DNA of 64,000 nt from Ectobacillus funiculus. Lineage in GTDB: Bacteria > Bacillota > Bacilli > Bacillales > Bacillaceae_G. The stretch lies in contig NZ_SCFM01000006.1 in the NCBI RefSeq assembly GCF_004138295.1, positions 1 to 64,000 of the forward strand, read 5' to 3'. How positions within the stretch are numbered: the stretch's first letter is position 1; each line of letters begins with the position of its first letter. The notes below the pieces were generated by a model that worked only from the letters and a program-made list of their open reading frames with translations, was not told the DNA's origin and made no database searches. The position numbers and the translations under genes were made by a program. Below, in pieces: positions 48,851 to 59,447 of the stretch.

Positions 48851-49807
48851 TTAATCTATTCGTTTTTCATCAAGCAGCATGGATACGCTTCCGATTTTAT
48901 ATCCTTTTTTCTTTAATTGTACAATGAGTGTATCAAGAGAACGCGCAGTAGGCGAGGTAGGATGCATCAAAACAATGGCACCTGGATGCACTTTTGTAAG
49001 TACACGATTCAATAATACGCTTGGCTCAGGCCGCTGCCAGTCAATTGTATCTACCGTCCACATAATCGTTCCCATTCCATGCTTGGCAGCAAGTGTTACA
49101 ACCTCATCACGAAAACTGCCGCTTGGGGGTGCAAACCAACGCACCTGTTGATTTGTTGTTACTTCAATCATAGCATTTGTTTTTGTTAACTGCTCCTCAA
49201 TCGCTCTCGCCGATAGTGTTTTCATATTCGGATGCGTATATGAATGATTCCCTACCTCTTGGTCTGCTTCTGCAATCATTTTTGCAAGACTTGGATTCTC
49301 CTTTACCCAGCGTCCCTCTAAAAAAAAGGTGGCTTTTACATTATGCTTTTTTAATGTTTCTAACATATTTGGGAGATATTCATTTCCCCATGCGACATTA
49401 ATCGTAAGAGCTACCATTTTTTTCTCAGGATGCCCCCGGTAAACCGGTGCGGGTGATAAATCCTGTAAATGTACCTTTGGAGGCACCTCTTCAAAAACAA
49501 GTTTATTTTTATCAAATACACCTTGCTTTTCCATATTCCTATATGAGGCCTGTACATCAACAATACGGCCGTTATAGCCCGGCACTGCCTTCCATATCTT
49601 ATCAATCTTTGCGTCGTCAGCAGGAATATTGTATTCCTTTGCTTTTTGCGCAATCTCTTCATACAAAGGTGCTTGCAATTTAGCAGCCTGTACAGCCTCC
49701 ATTTTCATATCCTGTAAATAATGAGCTGTATATGGATTTTGAACTGATATGTAGACAAGCGCAACTAGACAAAAAAAAGCGGCAATGCGATATAGCTGTT
49801 TCCTCAT
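48851..49807 (-). CDS. ylxY: YlxY, polysaccharide-deacetylase-like protein with a divergent first motif
   Basis: 318 aa. N-terminal signal/anchor (about 5-24), then a NodB-homology domain from about 130. Motif 2 is intact (GNHSYTHPN, the HxxxH metal pair). Motif 1, normally TFDDG, reads TINVAWGNEY, so the Asp pair acting as base and metal ligand is absent. This suggests no or altered deacetylase activity. Position next to pnp and mlpA matches B. subtilis ylxY. Probably cell-surface, perhaps sporulation-linked. Confidence 0.9.
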   Translation of the reverse strand: MRKQLYRIAAFFCLVALVYISVQNPYTAHYLQDMKMEAVQAAKLQAPLYEEIAQKAKEYNIPADDAKIDKIWKAVPGYNGRIVDVQASYRNMEKQGVFDKNKLVFEEVPPKVHLQDLSPAPVYRGHPEKKMVALTINVAWGNEYLPNMLETLKKHNVKATFFLEGRWVKENPSLAKMIAEADQEVGNHSYTHPNMKTLSARAIEEQLTKTNAMIEVTTNQQVRWFAPPSGSFRDEVVTLAAKHGMGTIMWTVDTIDWQRPEPSVLLNRVLTKVHPGAIVLMHPTSPTARSLDTLIVQLKKKGYKIGSVSMLLDEKRID

Positions 49808-49898
49808 CTGTTATACCTCCTCCTCACACACTATGTATACCTCTTTCACAGTAGAACAAAAAACGCGGACATGTCTCGTGTTGCCCGTAAACAGGATC

Positions 49899-49921
49899 CT
49901 CTTACCTAGTAAGAGTTTTTT
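49899..49921 (+). terminator. Plus-strand terminator-like hairpin
   Basis: CTCTTAC-cta-GTAAGAG followed by TTTTTT. No plus-strand gene precedes it, so its use is unexplained. Confidence 0.45.
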
Positions 49922-50004
49922 CAGCGAGGTTTGTCCCAACAGCGAGCAGGTCAAGAATCCTTCATCGCTCTCTAGCATGGCCCCTTTCTTATTGTATAAA
50001 AAAA

Positions 50005-50026
50005 GGCCACAGGTTATCCCGTGGCT
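50005..50026 (-). terminator. Second minus-strand terminator after pnp
   Basis: GCCACGG-gataa-CCTGTGGC type stem, then T7 on the minus strand; about 200 bp past the first pnp terminator, beyond the repeat. Confidence 0.7.
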
Positions 50027-50080
50027 GCTGAAAAAGTACTTGTTTTGCGTAAGAAGCAAGTTCGTTAGTTATACACAGAT

Positions 50081-50213
50081 AGAGAAAACTCGCCGATTGA
50101 CAAGCCTTGCCCTTAGGTGAAGACAGAGACGTAGTTGCCCTTATACTTTATTCCTAAAATTTCTAACTACGTCGAACTGTCTTCCTGCTAGAAATTTATA
50201 CTTTCTTAAAGTG
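50081..50213 (+). repeat. Family 1 repeat
   Basis: 133 bp, AGAGAAAACTCGCCGATTGA to TACTTTCTTAAAGTG; abuts the pnp terminator. First stem has two mismatches. Confidence 0.9.
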
Positions 50214-50221
50214 TAAAGTGA

Positions 50222-50263
50222 AAAGAAGCTAACCTCCTGCAGATTTGTAGGCGGTTAGCTTCT
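50222..50263 (-). terminator. pnp terminator
   Basis: AAGAAGCTAACC / GGTTAGCTTCTT with inner CCTGC/GTAGG; similar in sequence to the dapA terminator. Confidence 0.88.
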
Positions 50264-50319
50264 TTTTCTTTTGAAAGGAATATTTCAGATGCTCTTGTTA
50301 CCTGAGGATCTGCTTATCC

Positions 50320-52449
50320 TTATTCCTGCGTTTGCTGTTCTCTTTCTCTTTGTTCTCTCTGCTCTTTTAGGAGCACTTTACGGGATAAATTCACACGGCC
50401 TTGCTTATCAATTTCAATAACCTTGACAAGAACCTCATCACCGATTGCGACAACGTCCTCTACTTTAGGAACGCGCTCCTCTGCCAATTCGGAAATATGA
50501 ACAAGACCATCTTTTCCACTGAACAGTTCCACAAATGCACCGAACTTTTCAATGCGTTTGACTTTGCCTAAGTAGATTTGACCAACCTCTACTTCACGCA
50601 CAATATCTTCGATGATTTTCTTCGCTTTTTGATTCATCTCTTCATTTGTTGAAGCAATGAACACTGTACCATCTTGTTCAATATCAATTTTCACGCCAGT
50701 TTCTTCGATGATCTTATTGATTTGCTTTCCGCTTGGTCCAATGACATCGCGAATTTTATCTGGATTAATCGTCATCGTTAAAATTTTTGGTGCATATTGT
50801 GACAGCTGTGTGCGTGGCTCATTAATCACAGAAAGCATATGCTCTAGGATTTGCATGCGGCCAACCTTCGCTTGCTGCAGCGCTTCCTCTAAAATTTCAC
50901 GAGATAAGCCTTCAATTTTAATGTCCATTTGCAATGCAGTTACACCTTTTGCCGTTCCTGCTACCTTAAAGTCCATATCACCAAGGTGGTCTTCCATACC
51001 TTGAATGTCTGTTAACACTGTATAATGCTCTCCGGACTGCACAAGACCCATCGCAATCCCTGCCACTGGCGCCTTAATCGGAACACCTGCATCCATCATC
51101 GCAAGTGTGCTTGCACAAATACTTGCTTGTGATGTAGAGCCGTTTGATTCCAATACCTCAGACACAAGGCGAACTGTATATGGAAAATCCTTTTCAGACG
51201 GCAGCACTGCTTCTAGCGCCCGCTCTCCTAGGGCACCATGACCAATTTCACGACGGCCTGGCCCACGTAATGGACCCGTTTCCCCAACGCTGAAGGATGG
51301 GAAGTTATAGTGGTGCATGAAGCGTTTAGACTCTTCAATCCCTAAGCCATCCAAAATCTGCACATCACCTAAAGCACCTAATGTACAAATGCTAAGTGCC
51401 TGTGTTTGCCCGCGCGTAAATAATCCAGAGCCGTGTGTACGTGGAAGAATTCCTACTTGAGAAGCTAACGGACGGATTTCATCCACCTTACGGCCGTCTG
51501 GGCGAACTTTTTCTACCGTAATGAGACGACGTACCTCGCCCTTGACAATTTTATATAAGATTTCACTAACTTGTCCCAATGTTTCAGGTGTTGCTTCATT
51601 TTCTTCATAATGCGCAAGAATGCGTTTTTTCACTTCATTGATTGCTTCCTCGCGCGCATGCTTTTCATGCACTTGAATAGCTGCAACCATGTCAGCCTCT
51701 GCCATTTGGCGAACCTCTGCTTCTAAAGACGCATCTACTTCATACAAAGTAACTGCGAGCTTCTCCTTACCAACTGCTTGAACAACTTCCTCCTGGAAGG
51801 CAATTAGACGCTTGATTTCGTTATGTCCAAACATAATGGCTTCTAGCATCACTTCTTCAGGCACCTCGTCTGCACCTGCTTCTACCATGTTAATGGCATC
51901 CTTCGTTCCCGCTACCACAAGGTGAATGTCACTTTGCTCTGCCTGCTCAACGCTTGGATTGATGATAAATTCACCATTGATGCGGCCAACGATCACACCG
52001 GCAATTGGTCCCTCAAACGGAATATCTGAAATAGAAAGCGCTAAAGAAGATCCAACCATTGCAGCGATTTCGGAAGAACAATCTTGGTCCACGCTGACAA
52101 CTATGCTGATAACCTGCACTTCGTTACGGAAACCGTCTGCGAACAATGGACGAATTGGACGGTCGATCAGACGACTAGCCAAAATGGCTTTCTCACTCGG
52201 ACGGCCTTCCCGTTTAATAAAGCCTCCGGGAATTTTCCCTACTGCGTATAAGCGTTCTTCATAGTTCACGGTTAATGGAAAGAAACTCACATTTTTTGGT
52301 TCTTTTGAAGCTGTTGCTGTAGATAATACAACGGTATCACCGTATCTTACAAGAACAGCGCCATTTGCTTGCTTCGCAAGCTGTCCCGTCTCAATTACGA
52401 GCGGACGCCCTGCTAAATCTATGGAAAAGACTTGCTTTTCTTGAGCCAT
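50320..52449 (-). CDS. pnp: Polyribonucleotide nucleotidyltransferase (PNPase)
   Basis: 709 aa. Two RNase PH-like domains (1-~210 and ~310-~540; catalytic-domain landmark [13 protein letters not shown]), helical linker, KH domain ([18 protein letters not shown]) and S1 domain ([20 protein letters not shown]), ending in a Gln/Arg/Glu-rich tail. Phosphorolytic 3'-5' exonuclease in mRNA decay. Lies after rpsO in the conserved rpsO-pnp order, though a terminator separates them. Confidence 0.97.
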   Translation of the reverse strand: MAQEKQVFSIDLAGRPLVIETGQLAKQANGAVLVRYGDTVVLSTATASKEPKNVSFFPLTVNYEERLYAVGKIPGGFIKREGRPSEKAILASRLIDRPIRPLFADGFRNEVQVISIVVSVDQDCSSEIAAMVGSSLALSISDIPFEGPIAGVIVGRINGEFIINPSVEQAEQSDIHLVVAGTKDAINMVEAGADEVPEEVMLEAIMFGHNEIKRLIAFQEEVVQAVGKEKLAVTLYEVDASLEAEVRQMAEADMVAAIQVHEKHAREEAINEVKKRILAHYEENEATPETLGQVSEILYKIVKGEVRRLITVEKVRPDGRKVDEIRPLASQVGILPRTHGSGLFTRGQTQALSICTLGALGDVQILDGLGIEESKRFMHHYNFPSFSVGETGPLRGPGRREIGHGALGERALEAVLPSEKDFPYTVRLVSEVLESNGSTSQASICASTLAMMDAGVPIKAPVAGIAMGLVQSGEHYTVLTDIQGMEDHLGDMDFKVAGTAKGVTALQMDIKIEGLSREILEEALQQAKVGRMQILEHMLSVINEPRTQLSQYAPKILTMTINPDKIRDVIGPSGKQINKIIEETGVKIDIEQDGTVFIASTNEEMNQKAKKIIEDIVREVEVGQIYLGKVKRIEKFGAFVELFSGKDGLVHISELAEERVPKVEDVVAIGDEVLVKVIEIDKQGRVNLSRKVLLKEQREQREREQQTQE

Positions 52450-52582
52450 TAAAGTACCCCTCTCAAATTAAAATATAAGTAACTGCCTCTATGTAAAGAA
52501 ATTATATATTAGCATATATCCTTCCCTAGTATTGCCAGAAAGCGGGAAGGGTATGAAGAGAATAAACTTTTTTCCCTAACAA

Positions 52583-52606
52583 AAAAGCGGGAATATTCCC
52601 GCTTTT
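52583..52606. terminator. rpsO terminator
   Basis: AAAAGCGGGAATATTCCCGCTTTT, fully palindromic, T6 on the minus side. Confidence 0.92.
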
Positions 52607-52611
52607 GTTGA

Positions 52612-52881
52612 CTATCGACGTAATCCAAGCTTTTTAATCAATTCACGGTAGCGAGTTACGTCTTTGTTACGAAGGTAGTTAAGTAAGTTACGACGCTTAC
52701 CAACCATCTTCAAAAGACCGCGACGTGAGTGATGATCTTTCTTGTGAGTGCGTAAATGTTCATTTAAAGTGTTGATTTGCTCAGTTAGGACAGCGATCTG
52801 AACCTCTGGAGAACCAGTGTCAGCTTCGTGAGTTTTAAATTGAGCGATGATTTCGTTTTTACGTTCTTGTGCTAAAGCCAT
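52612..52881 (-). CDS. rpsO: 30S ribosomal protein S15
   Basis: 89 aa from the ATG after GAGGAGGTG, the family length ([20 protein letters not shown]). S15 helices and the conserved [18 protein letters not shown] 16S-rRNA-binding segment are present. Followed by a strong terminator; upstream is ribC, 107 bp away. Confidence 0.98.
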   Translation of the reverse strand: MALAQERKNEIIAQFKTHEADTGSPEVQIAVLTEQINTLNEHLRTHKKDHHSRRGLLKMVGKRRNLLNYLRNKDVTRYRELIKKLGLRR

Positions 52882-52988
52882 CCTATTCACCTCCTCATCA
52901 TAATCCCCAATTCCCTAGCATACGTTGGTGAAGCGTTATGCCAAGCAATGGTTCCAATAAAGTACATAAATTAGAATACTATCTTTTA

Positions 52989-53945
52989 CTAGAAAAAGCA
53001 AGCCGATTTCTCGAGCTGCTGAAAATATTGTTGGGCCTTTTCTTTATCCCGCTGAATTTGCGCGACTAGTTCTGCAATACCATTAAATTTCTGTTCGGCA
53101 CGAATACGAATATGCCATTCCACCTCTACACACTCATCATAAATGTCTTCCTGAAATTCAAAGACATGCACTTCGATAGAAAGAATCTTCTCATCCTGCT
53201 CAAATGTCGGTTTATAGCCAATATTACATACTGCTGGATACCAATGCTCTTTTACCTTCAAACGAACGGCGTACACACCGACAGGAGGCAAAATATAATC
53301 ATCATTTAAGGCAACATTTGCAGTAGGGAATCCAATTTGTCTGCCACGCTTGTCACCGTGCACAACTGTTCCTTCTACTCGATAGTATCTTCCCAAAATA
53401 GATGGGACTTCTTCCATCTTTCCTTCCCTGATAAGACCTCGAAGCAAAGTAGAGCTAATTTTCTCTTCTTGAAATTCCACTTTTTCAATCACAGTCTGTG
53501 TAAACTCCCCTCTTGCATGAAACGGCAGCGTCTCCATCGTTCCTTTTCCAAGACGACCGTAAGTAAAGTCAAAGCCCGCTACAACATGCTTCACCTGAAG
53601 ACTTATAATATAATCATCTACAAACTGCTGCGGCAGCAACTTTGCAAAAGCTTCATCAAATTTCACGATATAAAGAATATCAATACCTAAGTTTGCAATG
53701 ATATCCTCCTTCATCTTCAAAGGAGTAATCGATTCGACGTGCGCCTCCGCCCGTCGCAGCACAACTGACGGATGCGGATAAAATGTCATTACAGCACTTT
53801 TAAAGCCCCGTTCCTCCGCAATTCTCTTCGCGGTCAGAATGACTTCCTGGTGCCCAAGATGAATGCCATCAAAATATCCAAGTGCCATGACACTTGGCTC
53901 TTCTTCCTTCCACTGATGAGGGTGAGTCAAATGAATTAATTTCAC
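52989..53945 (-). CDS. ribC: Bifunctional riboflavin kinase / FMN adenylyltransferase
   Basis: 318 aa from GTG 53945 (AAGGTG upstream), agreeing with B. subtilis RibC MKTIHITHPH; a GTG 12 bp earlier lacks a good site. N-terminal FAD synthetase with ALGYFDGIHLGHQ nucleotidyl-transfer motif, C-terminal flavokinase (from about 185) with KRGRQIGFPTANVAL and IEVHVFEFQEDIY. Makes FMN and FAD. Lies 43 bp after truB. Confidence 0.96.
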   Translation of the reverse strand: MKLIHLTHPHQWKEEEPSVMALGYFDGIHLGHQEVILTAKRIAEERGFKSAVMTFYPHPSVVLRRAEAHVESITPLKMKEDIIANLGIDILYIVKFDEAFAKLLPQQFVDDYIISLQVKHVVAGFDFTYGRLGKGTMETLPFHARGEFTQTVIEKVEFQEEKISSTLLRGLIREGKMEEVPSILGRYYRVEGTVVHGDKRGRQIGFPTANVALNDDYILPPVGVYAVRLKVKEHWYPAVCNIGYKPTFEQDEKILSIEVHVFEFQEDIYDECVEVEWHIRIRAEQKFNGIAELVAQIQRDKEKAQQYFQQLEKSACFF

Positions 53946-53988
53946 GCTCGAATTCACCTTTTTCTGTTATAATGCTTCCATTTCCTCA

Positions 53989-54912
53989 TTATAGCTTTAA
54001 TTCTTGATTATTCACAAGCACTTTTGTCGGCTTTAATAAACCGACTTGCTTAGGATGCGGCTCATAAATCGCCAGGCACTGCCCGCTTTTGTCAAAAACC
54101 GTAAAAAAACTGGCAGCCGTGTTCTGCTCATTCCGTAAAAACGCTCCATTTTTCACCTTTTCCGCCTGCTCGTCCCCGACAATGAGCTTCGGAAATTCAG
54201 TAAGCGCTTCTTCAATAGACAAAAGGCTTTCTTGCATCGTTCCGCTTTCTATTTGCTGCTGAATCTCTTCAAACGTAAGGCAGCGATCTAACGTGAAGTG
54301 TCCGGAAGCTGTTCGGACCAAATGTGACATATGCGCTGGAAATCCAAGCTTCTCTCCAATCATCACCGCTAATGTGCGAACATACGTCCCTTTGCTGCAC
54401 GTCACACGAAAGCGGAGAGATACTGTAGGACCACTCCATTCTTCCTCTTCGCTAAGCAATGTGAATTCATGAATGGTAATCGTTCGAATAGGACGCTCCA
54501 CCTCTATGCCTTGCCGTGCATATTCATATAGCTTCCGCCCATTCACCTTGACGGCAGAAAACATGGGCGGCATTTGTTCAATCGTCCCCGTTAGAGCCCG
54601 GAGCACTTCCTCAACCTCAGCGCGTGTAATCACGCGGCTTACATCCTTGCGTTCCACTAGTTCACCGGAAGCATCCTCTGTTGTAGTGGAGAAGCCAAGC
54701 GTCACTTCTCCCTCATAGGTTTTTGTTTCACTCGTTAAAAATTGGGCAATTTTCGTTGCCCTTCCAATACAAATCGGTAAAACACCGGTTACATCCGGAT
54801 CGAGCGTACCTGTATGGCCAACCCGCTTTTCTCTTAAGAGCTTTCTCACCTTAAAAACACAATCATGAGAAGTCATGCCCGTTGGTTTATGTAATAGCAA
54901 TACACCTTCCAT
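53989..54912 (-). CDS. truB: tRNA pseudouridine(55) synthase
   Basis: 307 aa. Catalytic Asp38 in HTGTLDPDVTGVLP; N-terminal GVLLLHKPTGMTSHD; C-terminal PUA-like region. Converts U55 of the tRNA T-loop. A terminator stands between rbfA and truB, so truB-ribC may be partly uncoupled from the infB operon. Confidence 0.97.
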   Translation of the reverse strand: MEGVLLLHKPTGMTSHDCVFKVRKLLREKRVGHTGTLDPDVTGVLPICIGRATKIAQFLTSETKTYEGEVTLGFSTTTEDASGELVERKDVSRVITRAEVEEVLRALTGTIEQMPPMFSAVKVNGRKLYEYARQGIEVERPIRTITIHEFTLLSEEEEWSGPTVSLRFRVTCSKGTYVRTLAVMIGEKLGFPAHMSHLVRTASGHFTLDRCLTFEEIQQQIESGTMQESLLSIEEALTEFPKLIVGDEQAEKVKNGAFLRNEQNTAASFFTVFDKSGQCLAIYEPHPKQVGLLKPTKVLVNNQELKL

Positions 54913-54945
54913 GCGTTACACCCTCCATTATTTAGACAGAAAAAA

Positions 54946-54968
54946 GGGATAGACAATGACGTCTACCC
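54946..54968 (-). terminator. rbfA terminator within the infB-truB block
   Basis: GGGTAGAC-gtcatt-GTCTATCCC with a G-T pair, then T6 on the minus strand. Confidence 0.8.
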
Positions 54969-54978
54969 GCTACTCTTC

Positions 54979-55326
54979 CTAGTTATCATCCTTGTTTATC
55001 TCATGCAAGAGCGTTTCAATTCGGTGACCGTAATCAATCGATTCATCAAATTCGAAGGAGATTTCCGGTGTTTTACGCAAGCGAATACGCTGGCCAATTT
55101 CAGAACGAATGAATCCCTTCGCTTTCGCTAGCCCTTTGAGTGTATTTTGTCGTTGCTCATCATCTCCCAATACGGAGATATATACCTTCGCTAGCTGCAA
55201 ATCACCGCTTACTTGTACATCTGTAACTGTGACAAATCCAATGCGCGGGTCTTTAATTTTACGACCAATAATGTCGCCTAGCTCTTTTTTCATCTGTTCC
55301 CCCACGCGGTTCGCACGTAGCTTCAT
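54979..55326 (-). CDS. rbfA: 30S ribosome-binding factor A
   Basis: 115 aa, KH-like fold ([20 protein letters not shown]), length as in B. subtilis. Helps 16S rRNA 5'-end maturation and cold growth. Follows ylxP by 13 bp; GAGGTG before ATG. Confidence 0.96.
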   Translation of the reverse strand: MKLRANRVGEQMKKELGDIIGRKIKDPRIGFVTVTDVQVSGDLQLAKVYISVLGDDEQRQNTLKGLAKAKGFIRSEIGQRIRLRKTPEISFEFDESIDYGHRIETLLHEINKDDN

Positions 55327-55339
55327 GTTATCACCTCAT

Positions 55340-55618
55340 TCAATACCATTCCATCCTCGTTATCGTGCGTTCAATCTCCGGAAAGGAATCCATCATTTCC
55401 AGTGCTTTTTGAAGTTCTCTTTCACACGCCACCCGACTGGATGAAACAGAGACAATTGCAATTTCTGCACGTTGCCACAAATCCTGATACCCGATTTCAG
55501 CAACGGACACATTGTACCGCTGCCGAAGCCGGGTGAGAATACGCTGCAAAACTGCACGTTTATCCTTCAGCGACTGTGCTTCATAGAAAATGCATTCGCA
55601 AAAGAGGGAAGCAATCAC
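55340..55618 (-). CDS. ylxP: YlxP, DUF503 family protein
   Basis: 92 aa, GTG start whose GTGA overlaps the infB stop by 4 bp. Contains the DUF503 core [20 protein letters not shown]. Function unknown, probably in ribosome assembly or RNA binding given its neighbours. Confidence 0.9.
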   Translation of the reverse strand: MIASLFCECIFYEAQSLKDKRAVLQRILTRLRQRYNVSVAEIGYQDLWQRAEIAIVSVSSSRVACERELQKALEMMDSFPEIERTITRMEWY

Positions 55619-57729
55619 TTCCGCTCTACCTCTTGCATTACGTACGCCTCGATAATGTCGCCTTCTTTCACATCATTAAAGCGTTCGACTGTAATACCGC
55701 ACTCATAGTTTTGTGCAACTTCCTTTACATCATCCTTGAAACGTTTTAATGTATCAAGCTTGCCTTCAAAAATGACAACACCGTCACGAATCACACGAAC
55801 GCTACTATCACGCGTAATTTTTCCATCTGTTACATAACAACCAGCAATTGTACCAACTTTTGATACTTTAAAGGTTTGACGAACCTCTGCTTGTCCGATT
55901 ACCTTTTCCTCAAATTCTGGATCAAGCATTCCCTTCATCGCTGATTCAATTTCTTCGATTACATTGTAAATAATACGGTGTAAGCGAATATCAACATTTT
56001 CTGTTTCAGCTGTACGCTTCGCATTCACGTCCGGACGAACGTTAAAGCCGATTACAATGGCATTTGATGCAGACGCGAGGATAATATCAGATTCAGTAAT
56101 TGCACCTGCACCTGTGTGAATAATTTTCACTTTCGCGCCTTCTACTTCAATCTTTTGAAGCGATGCCGCCAATGCCTCTACAGAGCCCTGTACGTCCGCT
56201 TTGACGATTAAGTTAATTTCCTTTACATCGCCTTGCTGGATTTGCTGGAACAAGTCCTCCAAGCTTAGCTTCGCTTTATCGCTGCGCTGCTCAACTACAG
56301 CGCGCTGGGATCTAGATTCCCCAACTTGACGAGCTGTCTTTTCGTCACTAAATACTAAGAAGCGATCCCCTGCATGCGGCACATCATTTAAGCCTGTAAT
56401 TTCAACCGGAGTCGATGGACCAGCTTCCTTCACGCGGCGGCCAATATCATTAACCATGGCGCGCACACGTCCGTACGCAGCACCAACAACAATCGGATCT
56501 CCCACTCGAAGTGTACCGTTTTGTACAAGAAGTGTCGCAACTGGTCCTTTTCCTTTATCAAGCTGCGCTTCAATAACTGTTCCGTGCGCAAGGCGTTTTG
56601 GATTTGCTTTGTATTCCTCTACCTCACTCACAAGAAGAATCATTTCCAATAGGTTGTCGATTCCTTCACCTTTTAATGCAGAAATCGGTACGAAAATCGT
56701 TTCGCCGCCCCAAGCTTCTGCTACTAAGCCATATTCCGTTAATTCCTGCATCACGCGGTCTGGATTAGCAGCCTCTTTATCCATTTTGTTAACCGCTACA
56801 ATAATTGGCACACCTGCAGCTTTTGCATGGTTGATTGCTTCAACTGTCTGTGGCATTACACCGTCATCTGCCGCAACAACAAGAATCGTAATATCTGTTA
56901 CCTGTGCTCCGCGAGCACGCATTGTTGTAAACGCAGCATGGCCTGGTGTATCTAAAAACGTAATCTGCTTATCGTTGATTTCAACCTGGTACGCACCGAT
57001 ATGCTGGGTAATACCACCAGCTTCTCCTGCTGTTACCTTGGAGTTGCGAATTGAATCAAGAAGTGTTGTTTTTCCATGGTCAACGTGACCCATAATTGTA
57101 ACAACAGGCGGACGCTCTTCAAGCTCTTCCTCTTCATGTACTTCATCTAGATGTGTTTCAAAATTTGTTTCATCAAAAACAACTTCTTCTTCAACTGAAA
57201 TACCGTATTCCCCAGCAATTAACTCAATTGAATCTTTATCTAACTCTTGATTGATTGTCGCCATAATGCCAAGCATAAATAGCTTTTTAATGATTTCAGA
57301 AGGCTCTTTTCCTAATTTCTTTGCCAATTCACCAACTGTTAAAGAACCAACAAATGTAATTTGGTTCGGCGTTTCGCTCGACTGATTTTGTCGCCCTTGA
57401 TGCGCACCTCTGCCTACTGCAGCAAACCGCGCATTATCTCCAGTTCCTTGCTTTTTCTTCTTCTTTTTGTTGCTGTTTTTCTTGCTTGTGTTTACTACCT
57501 CTGCCTCTTTATCAGCTTCCTCGTCGAATTCTTCCACAATTGAACGTTTTGGAGCTTTTGTTTCTGCAGTGCTTCCCTGATACTCTTGGTCTAATTTTCC
57601 AACTACATCGTCATCTAACATTGTCATATGATTTGAAACCTCTATATTCATTTCTTTTAGTTTTGATATTACGTCTTTACTTGATACATTGTACTTCTTT
57701 GCGTATTCATGAACACGAATTTTACTCAT
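55615..57729 (-). CDS. infB: Translation initiation factor IF-2
   Basis: 704 aa from the ATG after GGGGTG; the longer frame to 57789 runs into ylxQ. IF2N domain [20 protein letters not shown], a Lys-rich linker with a run of seven Lys, a second IF2N-like helix region, G domain with [17 protein letters not shown] and NKMDK, then the domains that bind fMet-tRNA. Brings initiator tRNA to the 30S subunit. Confidence 0.98.
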   Translation of the reverse strand: MSKIRVHEYAKKYNVSSKDVISKLKEMNIEVSNHMTMLDDDVVGKLDQEYQGSTAETKAPKRSIVEEFDEEADKEAEVVNTSKKNSNKKKKKKQGTGDNARFAAVGRGAHQGRQNQSSETPNQITFVGSLTVGELAKKLGKEPSEIIKKLFMLGIMATINQELDKDSIELIAGEYGISVEEEVVFDETNFETHLDEVHEEEELEERPPVVTIMGHVDHGKTTLLDSIRNSKVTAGEAGGITQHIGAYQVEINDKQITFLDTPGHAAFTTMRARGAQVTDITILVVAADDGVMPQTVEAINHAKAAGVPIIVAVNKMDKEAANPDRVMQELTEYGLVAEAWGGETIFVPISALKGEGIDNLLEMILLVSEVEEYKANPKRLAHGTVIEAQLDKGKGPVATLLVQNGTLRVGDPIVVGAAYGRVRAMVNDIGRRVKEAGPSTPVEITGLNDVPHAGDRFLVFSDEKTARQVGESRSQRAVVEQRSDKAKLSLEDLFQQIQQGDVKEINLIVKADVQGSVEALAASLQKIEVEGAKVKIIHTGAGAITESDIILASASNAIVIGFNVRPDVNAKRTAETENVDIRLHRIIYNVIEEIESAMKGMLDPEFEEKVIGQAEVRQTFKVSKVGTIAGCYVTDGKITRDSSVRVIRDGVVIFEGKLDTLKRFKDDVKEVAQNYECGITVERFNDVKEGDIIEAYVMQEVERK

Positions 57730-57733
57730 ACAT

Positions 57734-58045
57734 TCACCCCCGATAAGTTGTATCGAGCATGCTAAGCAGCTTTTTCGCAAAGCCTTCATCTAGCACGGCT
57801 ACGACTACCCGCTCATCTCTCCCTATTGCATGCCCTAGTAACTGACGATTTTCCACATGCCTTAGCGGCACCTGATAGTACGTCGTTTTATCCGTCATTC
57901 GTTTTGCTGTGTTTTTTGATGCATCCTGCGCAAGCAATACGAGCTTGGCCTTGCCGCTGCGAATTTCCTTTAAAACGAGCTCCTCGCCGGAAATGATCCT
58001 TCTTGCCCGATTGGCTAAACCTAAAAATGATGCCCAATCTCCCAC
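57734..58045 (-). CDS. ylxQ: YlxQ, L7Ae-type RNA-binding protein
   Basis: 103 aa, L7Ae/L30e/S12e fold ([33 protein letters not shown]). K-turn-binding family, function not fixed. GTG start directly after the ylxR stop; infB begins 4 bp downstream. Confidence 0.93.
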   Translation of the reverse strand: MGDWASFLGLANRARRIISGEELVLKEIRSGKAKLVLLAQDASKNTAKRMTDKTTYYQVPLRHVENRQLLGHAIGRDERVVVAVLDEGFAKKLLSMLDTTYRG

Positions 58046-58318
58046 TTACACTGACTCCTTTTCAGCAAGTTCTAACAACTGCTCATAAAGGGATGGATCG
58101 ATCTTCGCCTTTAAATGATGCTCTAGCACATGCTTTTTTTGCGCGTTTAAAATACATTCCTTATCTTTAGAGAGATAGGCTCCACGACCTGATTTCTTTC
58201 CCGTTAAATCAATGGAAACTTCCCCTTCTTTCGACCGGACAATACGAATGAGTTCGCGCTTCGGCTTCATTTCCTGCGTCGCAACACACTTGCGTAACGG
58301 AATTTTTCGATTGCTCAC
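58046..58318 (-). CDS. ylxR: YlxR (RnpM), RNA-binding protein
   Basis: 90 aa. YlxR fold: RKIPLRKCVATQEMKPKREL, then IRIVRSKEG-type strand and SGRGAYLS motif. Reported in B. subtilis to bind and modulate RNase P. Between nusA (11 bp) and ylxQ (0 bp). Confidence 0.93.
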   Translation of the reverse strand: MSNRKIPLRKCVATQEMKPKRELIRIVRSKEGEVSIDLTGKKSGRGAYLSKDKECILNAQKKHVLEHHLKAKIDPSLYEQLLELAEKESV

Positions 58319-58329
58319 GCTATCACCTC

Positions 58330-59430
58330 TTATTCGATTTCATATTCCCCATTGTCGAATGTGTCAGCGCTGGCTGCTTGACTAAGAATACCCGCTTTTT
58401 CCGCTTCAGATTCGCTTTTAATATCAATCTTCCAACCTGTGAGTTTAGCAGCCAAACGTGCGTTTTGTCCACGCTTGCCAATCGCAAGGGATAACTGATG
58501 ATCCGGCACGATAACCGTCGTTGCTTTTTCCTCCTCGTTCACGCGAACTTCCACGACCTGTGAAGGACTTAATGCATTTGCTACGTACTCTACTGGGTCA
58601 TTGGACCAACGAACGATATCGATTTTTTCACCTTTTAATTCGTTGACGATTTGCTGCACACGTTGTCCTTTTGGACCAACGCAGGAACCAACTGGATCTA
58701 CATCCGCGTTGTCGGAGTGCACCGAAATCTTCGAACGGTCTCCCGCCTCCCTCGCAACAGAGCGAATCTCAACTGTTCCGTCATAAATTTCTGGAACTTC
58801 CAGCTCAAACAAGCGCTTCAGCAGTCCTGGATGTGTGCGGGATACAAAGATTTGTGGACCCTTCGTTGTTTTCTCTACCTTTGTAATATACACGCGGATA
58901 CGATCATGCGGCTTATAATGCTCATTTGGCATTTGCTCGCCTACTGGCAGCAGCGCCTCTACCTTACCCAAGCTCACATAAATGAAACGCGCATCCTGAC
59001 GCTGCACAATTCCAACCATAATATCTTCTTCGCGATCAATAAATTCAGAATAAATCACACCGCGCTCTGCTTCACGAACACGCTGCGTTACTACCTGTTT
59101 CGCTGTTTGTGCAGCAATGCGTCCAAAATCCTTTGGCGTTACTTCAAGTTCTACAATATCGCCTACTTGGAAGTTTGGATTATATTCCCGCGCCTTTTCT
59201 ACTGAAATCTCAAGACGAGGGTCAAACACACTGTCCACTACATCTTTTCGAGCCAGCACTTTAATCGTTCCCGTTGTAGGATTAAAGCTGACGCGTACGT
59301 TTTGTGCTTGATTGAAGTTACGTTTGTAAGCTGAAATTAATGCAGCTTCAATCGCTTCAATAATAACTTCTTTGCTGATGCCCTTTTCTTTTTCTAAGAC
59401 GAGCAAAGCATCAATTAATTCAGTGCTCAT
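58330..59430 (-). CDS. nusA: Transcription termination/antitermination factor NusA
   Basis: 366 aa. N-terminal RNAP-binding domain (1-~130), S1 ([20 protein letters not shown]), KH1/KH2 ([40 protein letters not shown]). No C-terminal acidic repeats, as in Firmicutes. Enhances pausing and intrinsic termination. Follows rimP by 17 bp. Confidence 0.97.
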   Translation of the reverse strand: MSTELIDALLVLEKEKGISKEVIIEAIEAALISAYKRNFNQAQNVRVSFNPTTGTIKVLARKDVVDSVFDPRLEISVEKAREYNPNFQVGDIVELEVTPKDFGRIAAQTAKQVVTQRVREAERGVIYSEFIDREEDIMVGIVQRQDARFIYVSLGKVEALLPVGEQMPNEHYKPHDRIRVYITKVEKTTKGPQIFVSRTHPGLLKRLFELEVPEIYDGTVEIRSVAREAGDRSKISVHSDNADVDPVGSCVGPKGQRVQQIVNELKGEKIDIVRWSNDPVEYVANALSPSQVVEVRVNEEEKATTVIVPDHQLSLAIGKRGQNARLAAKLTGWKIDIKSESEAEKAGILSQAASADTFDNGEYEIE

Positions 59431-59447
59431 GATGGTCCCCCTTCTTA

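Larger units (their letters stand above)
49808..50319. other. pnp-ylxY gap with opposed terminators and a repeat
   Basis: 512 bp without a supported gene. Contains, from the pnp side: pnp terminator, family 1 repeat, a second minus-strand terminator and a plus-strand terminator-like hairpin, listed separately. An 82-codon minus frame (49811-50059) crosses the second terminator and is unlikely to be a gene. Confidence 0.65.

Noticed and set aside
49811-50059. 82-codon minus-strand frame before ylxY
   Set aside because: It crosses a strong minus-strand terminator, has a poor start and no recognisable family.
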